Source of the DNA: Haloferax mediterranei ATCC 33500
GTDB taxonomy: Archaea; Halobacteriota; Halobacteria; Halobacteriales; Haloferacaceae
DNA length: 64,000 nucleotides
Reading direction: 5' to 3'
Assembly (NCBI RefSeq): GCF_000306765.2
Contig: NC_017941.2
Location: 868,001 to 932,000 of the forward strand
The notes beneath the pieces were generated by a model. That model was given only the letters and a program-made list of their open reading frames with translations. It made no database searches and was not told where the DNA came from. Of this stretch, positions 14,123-21,968 are shown piece by piece. How positions within the stretch are numbered: position 1 is the first letter of the stretch; every line of letters starts with the position of its first letter. The position numbers and the translations under genes are program-made.

Positions 14123-16249
14123 TCAGCCGACGAGCTGACGGAGTTCACCGAAGCTGTACGTCAACGGAGCGGAGGTGTCGTAGGCCTCACCGACAACAGC
14201 GAACTCGCGGGCGAACTGCTTCCAGTCGTTCCCAGTCACCTCTGCCCACTTCGCAGCGCCAGTCCGAAGGATACGCTTGACCTCCTGGCGCGTCTCCTGT
14301 GGTGCAAGCTCGAGACGCTCGCGACCGTCGTCGCGATCATCGGAACGGCCACGGACGTAGTTGCGCAGCCAGCGTTCCCACGGGCCGTCTCCACCGCCGT
14401 AGGTGTCCGCGCGGATGATGTCGTCGGCAGCTTCCTCGAGCGTGGCCTCGACAGTCCGCCGCGCGGACTCAATGTGTTCGACGATCCCGTTCGCGATGTG
14501 CTTCGACGCGAGTTCGACGTGACCGTACTCGTGGATGACCAGGTCGCCGAGACGCTTCAACGACTTATACACAGTATCGATATCTTTGCCAATCGCCTCG
14601 GCGAGTTCCGCTGGTGACCAGTTACCGCCGTCGGTCGCGAGTTCGTCGACGAGGTCGATATCGGTCTCGTACATATTCCCAGCGGCGGCGAACTTCCGAA
14701 TCTCGTCGTCCTGCTGCTGAGCAATACGCGGAAGCGGGTTGTCGATGACTTTGACCATCCGCGCCTCGCCTTCGACTTTGAAGTAGTCGTCCGCGACGTA
14801 CTTCTGGTGGTCCGGTGTCACCGACAGGTCCGACCAGTTCAGGACGTTCAGCAGTCCTTCCTCGAGTTCCTTGTGGAGTCGGTCGACGTTCTTGAACCGA
14901 AGCGTGTCGTCGTACAGCGAGTTCTGGTAGGAGACACCGACCTTCGGGTTCTCCAGTTCAGTACCTGCGACCGCCTCGGGGTTCTTCATGTGGTAGTGCT
15001 TGAACTCCTTGGGGAGTTCGTGACCACCGACGACCTCGGCAGCGCGCATCGCGCAGATCGTCGCGGTGTGGTAGTAGCCAGCGCACTCGCGGTCATCGCG
15101 AACAGTCTTCGAGTAGCCGCTTCGCTCACGACCAAGAATCAGTGAAATGCGGTGGAGTGTGCCGTCGAGCGCGAACACCTTGCCAGTCTCGCCCTTCTTC
15201 GCGCGCACGTAAAGCTCGGCGTCAGTGATGTTCGACGAGTCGTGGACATTCTCCGGCGAGAGTGCCTGATAATCGATTCCAGTAAAAGAATTCCAACCGA
15301 ATTCGTCTTGCCGCTCGCGAAGTTCGCGCAGCGCCTCGAACAGCACGCTCGGGTACTGGTCGAACTCGAAGTAACTCCCACGCGTCTCGACGTCGACGCC
15401 GAGAATGCCGTGGGGATTCGGAATCGACTTGCCGCTCTTGGACTCGATACCGGGACATCGCGGCCGGACACGGAAGTACGCGCGCTTCCGGTTGTCGTCC
15501 TTCGCGTCCGTGAACGAGCTGTAGGCTTCGGGATAGACGCGGACGATGAACTCGGGGACTTCGTCTCCCTCGAGTCGCCAGTCCCATCGACCGAGGTCGG
15601 TATCGTCGTCTGGCGTCGCGAGACCAGGCTCGTCGGCGTACCCGAACTCGACGTTCCACTCTTCGTCATCGAACTCGATCCCGGCGCGGAGGTTGCCGTA
15701 CTCTTCGAAGTCGTGCATTTTGTAGAGTGAGACGAGTCCGAAGTAGGTTTTCAGCGACTTATCCCACTTGAGGTACGCCGCGAACTCGTGCGGTTGCGGC
15801 AAGAGGAACTTCCGAAGACCTGAAACGGCTGTCTTCGAGTCTTGCCCGCGCATCGTCCGAGCGCGTACGCCACGCTTCTGACGACGCTCGTGCATCTCTG
15901 CCTCCGCGCACGAGTAGAAGTGATCCTCGCGAACGTCCCTCCGAATGTGCGTACCACTACAGAAGCGACACTCACCGGTCGGTTCGAGGTCGCAGTTCCA
16001 TTCGTGTTCGAGCGCGGCTTCTTCGCTCTCGAAGGTCGTCTGGCAGTACCGACATGCGGCGACGTACTCGGGCAGTTCGAACTCGACGCGGTCGCGTTCC
16101 TCCTGGACGTCTTCGTCGAGGTGTTCCGGAACGTACTCACCTTCAACTGCGGACGCGACGGTGTCGTCTTCGTCCGACGTGACGGCGGTCGCCTCGTCGA
16201 GGACCGAAAACTCCGCGACGACCTCGCCGGGATGCGGGTCGTCGCTCAC
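14123..16249 (-). CDS. 708-aa protein with twin C2HC zinc fingers and HTH
   Basis: The acidic N-terminus is followed by two tandem, identically spaced fingers: C66-x2-C69-x12-H82-x3-C86 and C94-x2-C97-x12-H110-x3-C114. A basic segment (R-R-Q-K-R-G) follows. The central 400 residues have no motif I recognise. A winged-HTH-like stretch (P-A-E-L-A-E-A-I-G ... V-Y-K-S-L) lies near residues 570-595, and the C-terminal region is Arg/Asp-rich. It is the last gene of a minus-strand operon in which starts and stops overlap. It is probably a DNA-binding replication or regulatory protein of the element; biochemical role unknown. Confidence 0.72.
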   Translation of the reverse strand: MSDDPHPGEVVAEFSVLDEATAVTSDEDDTVASAVEGEYVPEHLDEDVQEERDRVEFELPEYVAACRYCQTTFESEEAALEHEWNCDLEPTGECRFCSGTHIRRDVREDHFYSCAEAEMHERRQKRGVRARTMRGQDSKTAVSGLRKFLLPQPHEFAAYLKWDKSLKTYFGLVSLYKMHDFEEYGNLRAGIEFDDEEWNVEFGYADEPGLATPDDDTDLGRWDWRLEGDEVPEFIVRVYPEAYSSFTDAKDDNRKRAYFRVRPRCPGIESKSGKSIPNPHGILGVDVETRGSYFEFDQYPSVLFEALRELRERQDEFGWNSFTGIDYQALSPENVHDSSNITDAELYVRAKKGETGKVFALDGTLHRISLILGRERSGYSKTVRDDRECAGYYHTATICAMRAAEVVGGHELPKEFKHYHMKNPEAVAGTELENPKVGVSYQNSLYDDTLRFKNVDRLHKELEEGLLNVLNWSDLSVTPDHQKYVADDYFKVEGEARMVKVIDNPLPRIAQQQDDEIRKFAAAGNMYETDIDLVDELATDGGNWSPAELAEAIGKDIDTVYKSLKRLGDLVIHEYGHVELASKHIANGIVEHIESARRTVEATLEEAADDIIRADTYGGGDGPWERWLRNYVRGRSDDRDDGRERLELAPQETRQEVKRILRTGAAKWAEVTGNDWKQFAREFAVVGEAYDTSAPLTYSFGELRQLVG

Positions 16250-16827
16250 CGCCGGTCACCTCCAAATCTCGTCTGGATGGCCGGTTCGTAGACAGTCTTC
16301 CCACGGATGACCGCCCCGAGTGTATCAAGCGCATCGAGAAGCGGACGCTGTACCTCGCCAAATACGGAAATCGACAGTTGGAATGAGGGGTTTCGGTTTT
16401 CACCGATGAACGGTATCCGACCCGGACCGACGAGACAGATCGCTTCTGCTTCGAGAACGTGGTCATGGAACCAGTGAGCGGAGGTATCCGCTGGAAGAAG
16501 CATGACCACGACGTCGACGGCGTCGCGGCTCGCTTCGGTTCGTGCTTTCTGTAACCAGTCGTGTTTCGCGCTTCCGTCACCGTTCGTGGACCACGGCGGG
16601 TTACAGAACACCTTCCCGTGCCATGGTTGTCTCAGGCCGTCGTCCTCTGCAGTAAACCGTGTCGGAGCGATTGGCGTAGGTTCGGCACCACTTGCGGAGT
16701 CAAGGTCGAAACCCCCGACTGCGCGTGAAAGGGGCCGCCAAATCTCCGGAGGAGTAGCGTACTCGTTATCGTCCGGGTCTTGCTGGTGGCCCGCTAGCGT
16801 ACCCTGGACTGACTGACGGTCGCTCAC
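16246..16827 (-). CDS. Phage-type DNA N6-adenine methyltransferase
   Basis: 193 aa. Motif IV N-P-P-W at residues 76-79, preceded by F-D-L-D-S-A-S (the substrate/AdoMet strand) and followed by V-V-V-M-L-L-P-A. This is the layout of the phage Dam family (N6-adenine methyltransferases of about 170-190 aa). The N-terminus is D-N-E-Y-A-T-P, as in family members that begin with an E-W/Y-x-T-P motif. It should methylate adenine in element or host DNA, perhaps for protection against restriction. It overlaps the genes on both sides. Confidence 0.85.
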   Translation of the reverse strand: MSDRQSVQGTLAGHQQDPDDNEYATPPEIWRPLSRAVGGFDLDSASGAEPTPIAPTRFTAEDDGLRQPWHGKVFCNPPWSTNGDGSAKHDWLQKARTEASRDAVDVVVMLLPADTSAHWFHDHVLEAEAICLVGPGRIPFIGENRNPSFQLSISVFGEVQRPLLDALDTLGAVIRGKTVYEPAIQTRFGGDRR

Positions 16828-17384
16828 CGCCGGTCACCTCCGTAGGCGATGCGAACATCTTGACCGAACCAGTCGATGATAGACTGCGAGGAGTAATCGC
16901 AGATATCACAGACAGAGACGCCAACGACAGTGCCGCGCCGCCATCGGTGCTGTCCCTCGTCGCATGGGCCGTCCTGCGTCCGCTGACGGAGTTCCGCGAG
17001 GACGATGCGGCGATGGTCGTAGAGGTCATCAGCGCGCCACGAGACGAGCCAGACGGCCCGCTCTTCGGCGTCGGATTGCACTTTCGAGAGAACTTGGCGC
17101 GCACCGGACGACCGAAGGTAAGTCTGGAAGCGTGTCTCGTAGTCGGTCGAGCGCCACGAGACAGCAAGTGCATCGTCAACGTCGTCGTCTTTCTCAGCGG
17201 CTTCTTCGACCCGACGACGAGCCTTTTCCAGAGACTCTGGTGGTGCGAGGTGCGGGACCGCACGGTCGATGAGGTCCTCGGCCCACTCGGGCACATCTCG
17301 GACGATGGCGAAGACGCGATCCCGGCCTGCTGGAATGGCTTCGCCGTTCGCGAGCGCCGTGAAATAGGTTCCGCGGACGCTCAC
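16824..17384 (-). CDS. Element protein with C-terminal Cys/His zinc-binding motif
   Basis: 186 aa from a GTG in a GTGA overlap with the preceding stop; the frame stays open further upstream but that part lies inside the neighbour. The N-terminal half is acidic and helical. Near the C-terminus C-D-E-G-Q-H and V-C-D-I-C-D give a C-x4-H ... C-x2-C arrangement able to bind zinc. Function not recognised. It is operonic with the methyltransferase. Confidence 0.65.
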   Translation of the reverse strand: MSVRGTYFTALANGEAIPAGRDRVFAIVRDVPEWAEDLIDRAVPHLAPPESLEKARRRVEEAAEKDDDVDDALAVSWRSTDYETRFQTYLRSSGARQVLSKVQSDAEERAVWLVSWRADDLYDHRRIVLAELRQRTQDGPCDEGQHRWRRGTVVGVSVCDICDYSSQSIIDWFGQDVRIAYGGDRR

Positions 17385-17848
17385 TGCCCTTCGACCTCCT
17401 TGGGCGCGAAGACCTGCGTCCAAGTGACCTGTGCGTAGTCGGAGCGGGTCTTCCGCGAGACCCACGAGAAATCAAACTCGTCGACGAGGCTCGCCGGGAC
17501 GACCTTCGCGGCGATGATGTCACGCGCAGGATTCGGCGCACAGACGGCGAAGAGGTAGACGCCGCCCTCCTCGAGGAGGTGGTCGTGCTGGCTCCGTCGA
17601 AGTAAGAAGCGTCCGCGGCGCTGCGCTTCGCCGTAGACGACCATCGCGCTCTTGATCTCGACGACAGTCCCGGGTTCGAGGAGACAGATGCCGACGAACG
17701 GAAGCTCACGACTCGGCGTGAGTAACTCGGTGGTGAGCGCGTCGTGATGTTCGTGCTCGTGGTCCGAAACGTGCCGTAGCTCTGTGTGAACCTGAAGAAG
17801 GGTTGATTCGACGGTGTCTCCCGCCTTCCGAGAGGGCGCGAGACTCAC
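17381..17848 (-). CDS. Small protein with E-I-K motif, possible nuclease fold
   Basis: 155 aa. G-T-V-V-E-I-K-S-A near residue 62, followed by R-R-G-R-F-L-L-R-R and a hydrophobic strand, resembles the ExK half of a PD-(D/E)XK core; the upstream acidic residue of the pair is uncertain. It is the first gene of the minus-strand operon, 72 bp from the tRNA-Thr end. The start ATG at 17848 is the first in the frame. A nuclease or Holliday-junction role is only a suggestion. Confidence 0.62.
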   Translation of the reverse strand: MSLAPSRKAGDTVESTLLQVHTELRHVSDHEHEHHDALTTELLTPSRELPFVGICLLEPGTVVEIKSAMVVYGEAQRRGRFLLRRSQHDHLLEEGGVYLFAVCAPNPARDIIAAKVVPASLVDEFDFSWVSRKTRSDYAQVTWTQVFAPKEVEGQ

Positions 17849-17865
17849 GCCGATCCACCCCCTGA

Positions 17866-17885
17866 CCAGAGACTCTCGTCTCTGG
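17866..17885. promoter_or_regulatory. Perfect 8-bp inverted repeat between operon start and tRNA
   Basis: CCAGAGAC, a 4-nt loop (TCTC), then GTCTCTGG. It sits 18 bp upstream of the first gene of the minus-strand operon and 35 bp from the 3' end of tRNA-Thr. It could be an operator for that operon or an arm-type recombinase site at the element border. Confidence 0.4.
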
Positions 17886-17919
17886 GGTTGCGTTGTGGGA
17901 TGGTAAAGGAATCAGGTGA

Positions 17920-17992
17920 AGCCGGTGGAGGGATTTGAACCCTCGGCCTATTCCTTACGAAGGAATCGCTCTGCCAGCTGAGCTACACCGGC
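17920..17992 (-). tRNA. tRNA-Thr (anticodon CGU)
   Basis: Read on the minus strand it forms a complete cloverleaf: 7-bp acceptor stem (GCCGGTG/CACCGGC), 4-bp D stem, 5-bp anticodon stem ATTCC/GGAAT with loop TTCGTAA (anticodon CGT), and 5-bp T stem with loop TTCAAAT. There is no intron. The next base gives a U73 discriminator, usual for archaeal tRNA-Thr; CCA is not encoded. A TTAATTACG stretch near 18033-18039 may be its promoter. The accessory element abuts its 3' end, so the gene is the likely integration site. Confidence 0.96.
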
Positions 17993-18085
17993 GCAGTGGG
18001 CTTTCGAACGCATTCATCCGTACCCCGGTTACGTAATTAAGACTTGCGAATCAACCCGGTGTCTGCCGGTCGTCACCACGCGTCG

Positions 18086-19069
18086 TTACGGTTTCGTCAG
18101 GCGAACGTCCAAACAGACGTTGTACTCGTGAGGCGCGTACGAGCGGACGATTTTCTCCTCGAGTACCTCCACTTCGTACTCGGGTTCCGCGGCGGCGCGG
18201 ACGGCGTTGAGTCCCGGGCCGAACGGGTCGTCCTCGTGTTGGATGTCGTAGAGGTGGATGACACACTCGTCGCCAGCGAGCCGAACGGCCGTTTCGAGGA
18301 ACTCGTTCGCGCTGTGTGGGAGGTTCATGATGAGCCGTTCTGCCCACCCCTCGTAGTCGTCGGCCACCTCGCGTACGTCGCCGTGAATTGCGGTGATACG
18401 GTCGGCCACGTCGTTTCGAGTCGTATTTTCACGGAGGAACTCGATGGCCGCTTCGTTCAGGTCGCACGCGACGACCTCGGAACCGGCTGCTGCGGCCGGA
18501 ATTGCGAACGGACCGACTCCAGCGAACATGTCGAAGATGTGCTCGCCGTCGCGAATCTGTTGGACGATTCGGTGGCGCTCGGTTGCGAGTCGCGGCGAGA
18601 AGTACACCGTATCGATGTCGAGGTGGAACTCGTGTCCGTACTCGCGGTGGACCGTCTCTGTCGACTCGCCGACGAGTACATCCCAGTCGCGGATGCGGAG
18701 TTCCCCTTTGATTTTCGAGGCGCGGTTGACGACAGTGTCCGCCTTGAGGTCGGATTCGACGATTGCGTCGGCGATTTCGCGGGCGCGGTCCGGGTCGTCT
18801 TCGTCGAGGATGACGATATCGCCGAGTCGTTCGTACGACGGTTCGAATCCGAGTACGTCGGTGGGTGTGGTCTGGGTCTCTCGGCTCGGCGGCTCGTAGT
18901 CGACAACTTCGAACTCGCTCGGGACTGCGTCAGCATCGACGATAGGGATGTAGAGGTTCCCCTCAGAGACGGTTATCTCGTGGTCGTGGTCCAGCAAATC
19001 GGCATCGGCGAGGTGCCGGCGCGTCGCCTCCCCAGATTCACGGGGGACACGGACGCAGGGGACGTTCAT
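18086..19069 (-). CDS. trm5: tRNA (guanine-37-N1)-methyltransferase, Trm5 type
   Basis: 327 aa from the ATG at 19069; the longer frame to 19258 runs through structured noncoding DNA. An N-terminal D1-like domain is followed by a THUMP-like/D2 segment (I-K-G-E-L-R-I-R-D-W) and a class I Rossmann methyltransferase domain. The AdoMet loop is F-D-M-F-A-G-V-G-P-F-A near residue 195, and the catalytic loop is M-N-L-P-H-S (family N-L-P). It methylates G37 next to the anticodon, preventing frameshifting. Core chromosomal gene adjacent to tRNA-Thr. Confidence 0.93.
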   Translation of the reverse strand: MNVPCVRVPRESGEATRRHLADADLLDHDHEITVSEGNLYIPIVDADAVPSEFEVVDYEPPSRETQTTPTDVLGFEPSYERLGDIVILDEDDPDRAREIADAIVESDLKADTVVNRASKIKGELRIRDWDVLVGESTETVHREYGHEFHLDIDTVYFSPRLATERHRIVQQIRDGEHIFDMFAGVGPFAIPAAAAGSEVVACDLNEAAIEFLRENTTRNDVADRITAIHGDVREVADDYEGWAERLIMNLPHSANEFLETAVRLAGDECVIHLYDIQHEDDPFGPGLNAVRAAAEPEYEVEVLEEKIVRSYAPHEYNVCLDVRLTKP

Positions 19070-19125
19070 ATCACCACCACTGCGTGACCGCGAGTAAGGG
19101 TAACGCTTCGTTGGCGACATATAAT

Positions 19126-19253
19126 GCCCTGATAGGTCAGGGCGCATGTATAGGTACCTCGGGCGAATAACCTCAAGCGCCCACAATCCCGAACGACAAT
19201 TGTCGTGCCAGTGGGCGTGCCTCTGACAACGTTTTGGGCCTTGCCCGGGCCCA
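19126..19253. other. Intergenic inverted repeats between trm5 and HTH_10 gene
   Basis: Three inverted repeats lie in the divergent 255-bp interval. At 19126-19143 are 7-bp arms GCCCTGA with a 4-nt loop. At 19178-19217 a 7-bp outer stem (CGCCCAC/GTGGGCG) encloses the perfect 14-bp palindrome ACGACAATTGTCGT (19193-19206). At 19235-19253 are 6-bp arms TGGGCC. They may be regulator-binding sites for the two divergent genes, or a small structured RNA. Confidence 0.45.
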
Positions 19254-19293
19254 TTCATTCGGTCCTCCTATTCGGCGAACCTAATGTACGGGG

Positions 19294-19300
19294 TTTTACA
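19294..19300 (+). promoter_or_regulatory. TATA-like box of HTH_10 gene
   Basis: TTTTACA centred about 28 bp before the ATG at 19325, the spacing expected for a leaderless haloarchaeal transcript. Confidence 0.5.
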
Positions 19301-19324
19301 CCACCCGCCACGTAGCCCCGAACA

Positions 19325-19987
19325 ATGAGTTGTATCGCGGATTTCATCATTCGAAGTCCAGACCTCCCACTGGCCGCCGCTATCGAGCGTGCTCCTGCGA
19401 TGCGACTCGAGGTCGAACAGGCAATCGCAACCGACCCCGAACGACCGGTGCTCTTCTTGTGGGCCTGTGGAGGTGACTTCGATACCTTCGAAGCCGCGAT
19501 GGAGAGCGATGAGACCGTCACCGACCCGGAGCTGATGGAGTCGCTTTCGGACCGACGTCTGTATCGAGTGCAGGTCTCGGAGGACGCAGAGGTAGTCATC
19601 TATCCCAACGATATCGAAGTCGGTGCCTCACGCCTCAACGTGACGGTCACTTCCGACGGCGTTCATACGAGAATGCGGTTCCCCGACCGCGACGCACTGA
19701 TTCAGTACCGGGAGCTCTGTCGGGAGATGGGTCTCGAGATGTCCGTTCATCGAATCTACCGCGGCGACAGTGGCGATTCGACGCGATACGGATTGAGTGA
19801 CAAACAACGACGCGTACTCATGCTCGCAGCAGAGCAGGGGTATTTCGACGTTCCCAGGAACGTGGCACTCTCAGACCTCGCCGACGAACTTGGTATCTCA
19901 CCGCAATCGACCTCCGAGCGCCTTCGACGCGGGATTGACCAACTCGTCTCGACTACGCTTGGCTCGGACTGCTTGTCCGAGCAGTAA
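19325..19987 (+). CDS. HTH_10 (Bat-type) transcriptional regulator
   Basis: 220 aa. The N-terminal 150 residues form a haloarchaeal sensor-like domain without an obvious ligand motif. The C-terminus is the bacterio-opsin-activator HTH: L-S-D-K-Q-R-R-V-L, A-A-E-Q-G-Y-F-D-V-P-R, then L-A-D-E-L-G-I-S and S-E-R-L-R-R-G. The family controls phototrophy, metabolism and stress genes in haloarchaea. It is divergently transcribed from trm5 across a region with inverted repeats it could bind. Confidence 0.88.
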   Translation: MSCIADFIIRSPDLPLAAAIERAPAMRLEVEQAIATDPERPVLFLWACGGDFDTFEAAMESDETVTDPELMESLSDRRLYRVQVSEDAEVVIYPNDIEVGASRLNVTVTSDGVHTRMRFPDRDALIQYRELCREMGLEMSVHRIYRGDSGDSTRYGLSDKQRRVLMLAAEQGYFDVPRNVALSDLADELGISPQSTSERLRRGIDQLVSTTLGSDCLSEQ

Positions 19988-20046
19988 CGCGTTCTCTCTT
20001 TTCTCTGTCTCCACTTCGACCGCCGAGCCCTCCCCGAGCGTGACGC

Positions 20047-20517
20047 TCACACCTCGACCTGTTCGTTGTCGATGCCGAGGAAGGACTCTGCATCCTCGAC
20101 CCAGTCGGCGACCGTCTTCTTCTGCCCGTCTCGTTCGTACGGATAGACTGCTTCTATCTCTTCGCCGCGGAATAGTACGACCAGCGTCTGTGGTAGCACC
20201 ACCGTGTCGTGTGAGGGTCCCATCCGGCCGGAGCCGACTGTCGCGTGTTCTTCGATAGACGGCAGGTCGACATCTTCGGTTTGGGCCCACTGCTCACACT
20301 CGGCGAGGCGCTCCCGGATGAGCGCATCACGCTTCGTCGGTGCGACATCTGACTCGACATCCACGTCGTGGTCCCACGTTCGAATACACATATCGTCGAG
20401 GAGACCTTCGTTGATGAGGCGCTCTAACCGCACCACGAGCGACTGATGCTCTTCGCCGAGACCATCACGAATCGGCCGAATCCACAGTTCGGCTTTCCGG
20501 GTTTCGTTAGTTTGCAT
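20047..20517 (-). CDS. Conserved haloarchaeal hypothetical protein
   Basis: 156 aa, acidic and soluble, with a clear alpha/beta composition. The start at 20517 is the first ATG. There is no catalytic motif; a short C-V/C-type cysteine occurs once. It is convergent with the HTH_10 gene. No function can be assigned. Confidence 0.7.
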   Translation of the reverse strand: MQTNETRKAELWIRPIRDGLGEEHQSLVVRLERLINEGLLDDMCIRTWDHDVDVESDVAPTKRDALIRERLAECEQWAQTEDVDLPSIEEHATVGSGRMGPSHDTVVLPQTLVVLFRGEEIEAVYPYERDGQKKTVADWVEDAESFLGIDNEQVEV

Positions 20518-20622
20518 CTCTGACCACCCGTGCTAGTCTACGACAGTGTAACACATAAGCCGGCGGAATCCTTCCCGAACACCGGGAATTGGGGCAATCA
20601 GACAGATAATCAAGGAGAATGC

Positions 20623-20693
20623 TTCGAGGTCTCGCAAATCGTTCAGCGATTTGCTGGGACAGGAAATCTGATTTCCTTTGATTTGACCTCGGA
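20623..20693. other. 71-nt three-way-junction inverted-repeat element
   Basis: An outer stem TTCGAGGTC (20623-20631) pairs with GACCTCGGA (20685-20693). It encloses an 8-bp hairpin GCAAATCG/CGATTTGC (20634-20654) and the inverted repeat AGGAAATC/GATTTCCT (20661-20677). It lies between a hypothetical gene and a universal stress protein gene, both minus-strand. It could be a REP/MITE-like repeat, an IS200-type end or a structured RNA. Confidence 0.5.
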
Positions 20694-20730
20694 GTAGTTC
20701 GCGAGGTAACTGAACTCGGCCGATACCTGT

Positions 20731-21174
20731 TTATCGAACAACCATTACGTTGACGGGGGAACGACTCACAATCAGTTCGGCAACGCTCCCGAAGAGGGGG
20801 TCCGCCACGTCGGAGCGTCCGTGGCCACCGACGTAGATTGCATCAACATCGTTCTCGTCGGCGTATCTGATGATGGCCCGCGCGGGTTCGCCACGGAGCG
20901 TCTCTGTTTGGACTTCGAGGCCGCTTCCCTCGGCGAGTTCGGTGAGTTCTTCGAACACCTCGCTGGCGAGTTCGTCCGCTCGCTCGTACCACTCGTCCGT
21001 CCCGTGGAGTGGTTCGAGACTCACATCCACGTCGAATGGCGTGCTGTACCCGGGGTCTGTCGGGTCGATAACGTGCAGTGCGACGACCTCCGATTCGGCA
21101 TCGGAGAGCGCTTGCTCGAAGGCTCGCTTCGATAGCGGGGACCCATCGACCGCGACGAGGATAGTTTCTGGCAT
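20731..21174 (-). CDS. Universal stress protein (UspA family)
   Basis: 147 aa, a full-length single Usp domain. It begins I-L-V-A-V-D-G-S-P-L-S and has the ATP-binding G-G-H-G-R-S ... F-G-S-V-A-E motif (family G2xG9G(S/T)) and terminal V-N-V-M-V-V-R strand. Probably a nucleotide-binding stress or dormancy factor. Transcribed away from the DedA-family gene at 21252. Confidence 0.93.
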   Translation of the reverse strand: MPETILVAVDGSPLSKRAFEQALSDAESEVVALHVIDPTDPGYSTPFDVDVSLEPLHGTDEWYERADELASEVFEELTELAEGSGLEVQTETLRGEPARAIIRYADENDVDAIYVGGHGRSDVADPLFGSVAELIVSRSPVNVMVVR

Positions 21175-21251
21175 GAGTTATCATTACGCACGCTCGGCAC
21201 AAAAATACTCTCGTGGCTGGGTTTTTCTCTGCGGCGACCGACGAATAAGCC

Positions 21252-21968
21252 GTGCTTCGTGTCCCCGCGCTCTTCGAATCCGCAACCGACCGCTGGCGAA
21301 CGGTTCTGCTTGCGGCCGTGCTCGTTGTCGTCGCCATCCTCGGTGGCTCGTTCCTCATCGAGCAGTTTCCGTTCCTTGCCGACCCCCGAGCACTGCGAGC
21401 GTGGCTCCTCGGATTCGGTCCGCTAGCTCCGCTCGCGCTCATCGGGGTGCAGGTCGTGCAGGTTCTCTTCGCACCGGTTCCCGGACAAGCACTCGGGTTC
21501 GCCAGCGGCTACCTCTTCGGCGCGTTGTGGGGAACGCTGTACAGCATGGTCGGCATCGTCTTCGGGACGGCACTCGCCATCGGCTTGGCACGACACTTCG
21601 GCCGGCCGTACGTCGAACGAGTCATCACCACCGACGCGCTCAGCACCTTCGACAACGCGATGGCCGAACACGGTCTCGCCGTGCTCTTTCTCGTCTTTCT
21701 CGTGCCGGGGCTTCCCGACGACGCGATCTGCTTTGCCGCCGGACTCACCGATATCCCCGTCCGTCGAATCGTCGCCGTGGCCGCGGTCGGTCGCCTACCG
21801 GGATTCTTCCTCGTGAACTCTGCGGGGGCCGCGGCCGCCAACGGCGACCCATTTCTTACGGCCGTGCTCGTGGCGATTCTCCTCGCGGCGTCAGTCCTCG
21901 GCTACCTCTACCGCGACCAGTTGCTATCGTCGTTGTCGACCGTCACGAGTCGAACACTCGGTCGTTGA
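21252..21968 (+). CDS. TVP38/TMEM64 (DedA-like) membrane protein
   Basis: 238 aa starting at a GTG. Helices near residues 18-38, 55-75, 80-105, 140-160, 170-200 and 205-225. The family signature is seen in P-V-P-G-Q-A-L-G-F-A-S-G-Y-L-F-G, G-x-x-x-G-T, and later the re-entrant R-L-P-G-F-F. DedA/VTT proteins are implicated in membrane lipid scrambling or flipping and pH homeostasis. The 3' end overlaps the end of the convergent P-ATPase gene by 26 bp. Confidence 0.88.
   Translation: MLRVPALFESATDRWRTVLLAAVLVVVAILGGSFLIEQFPFLADPRALRAWLLGFGPLAPLALIGVQVVQVLFAPVPGQALGFASGYLFGALWGTLYSMVGIVFGTALAIGLARHFGRPYVERVITTDALSTFDNAMAEHGLAVLFLVFLVPGLPDDAICFAAGLTDIPVRRIVAVAAVGRLPGFFLVNSAGAAAANGDPFLTAVLVAILLAASVLGYLYRDQLLSSLSTVTSRTLGR

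Noticed and set aside
19070..19258. N-terminal extension of the Trm5 frame
   Set aside because: The extra 63 residues are Arg/His/Tyr-rich, unlike the family, and overlie inverted repeats.
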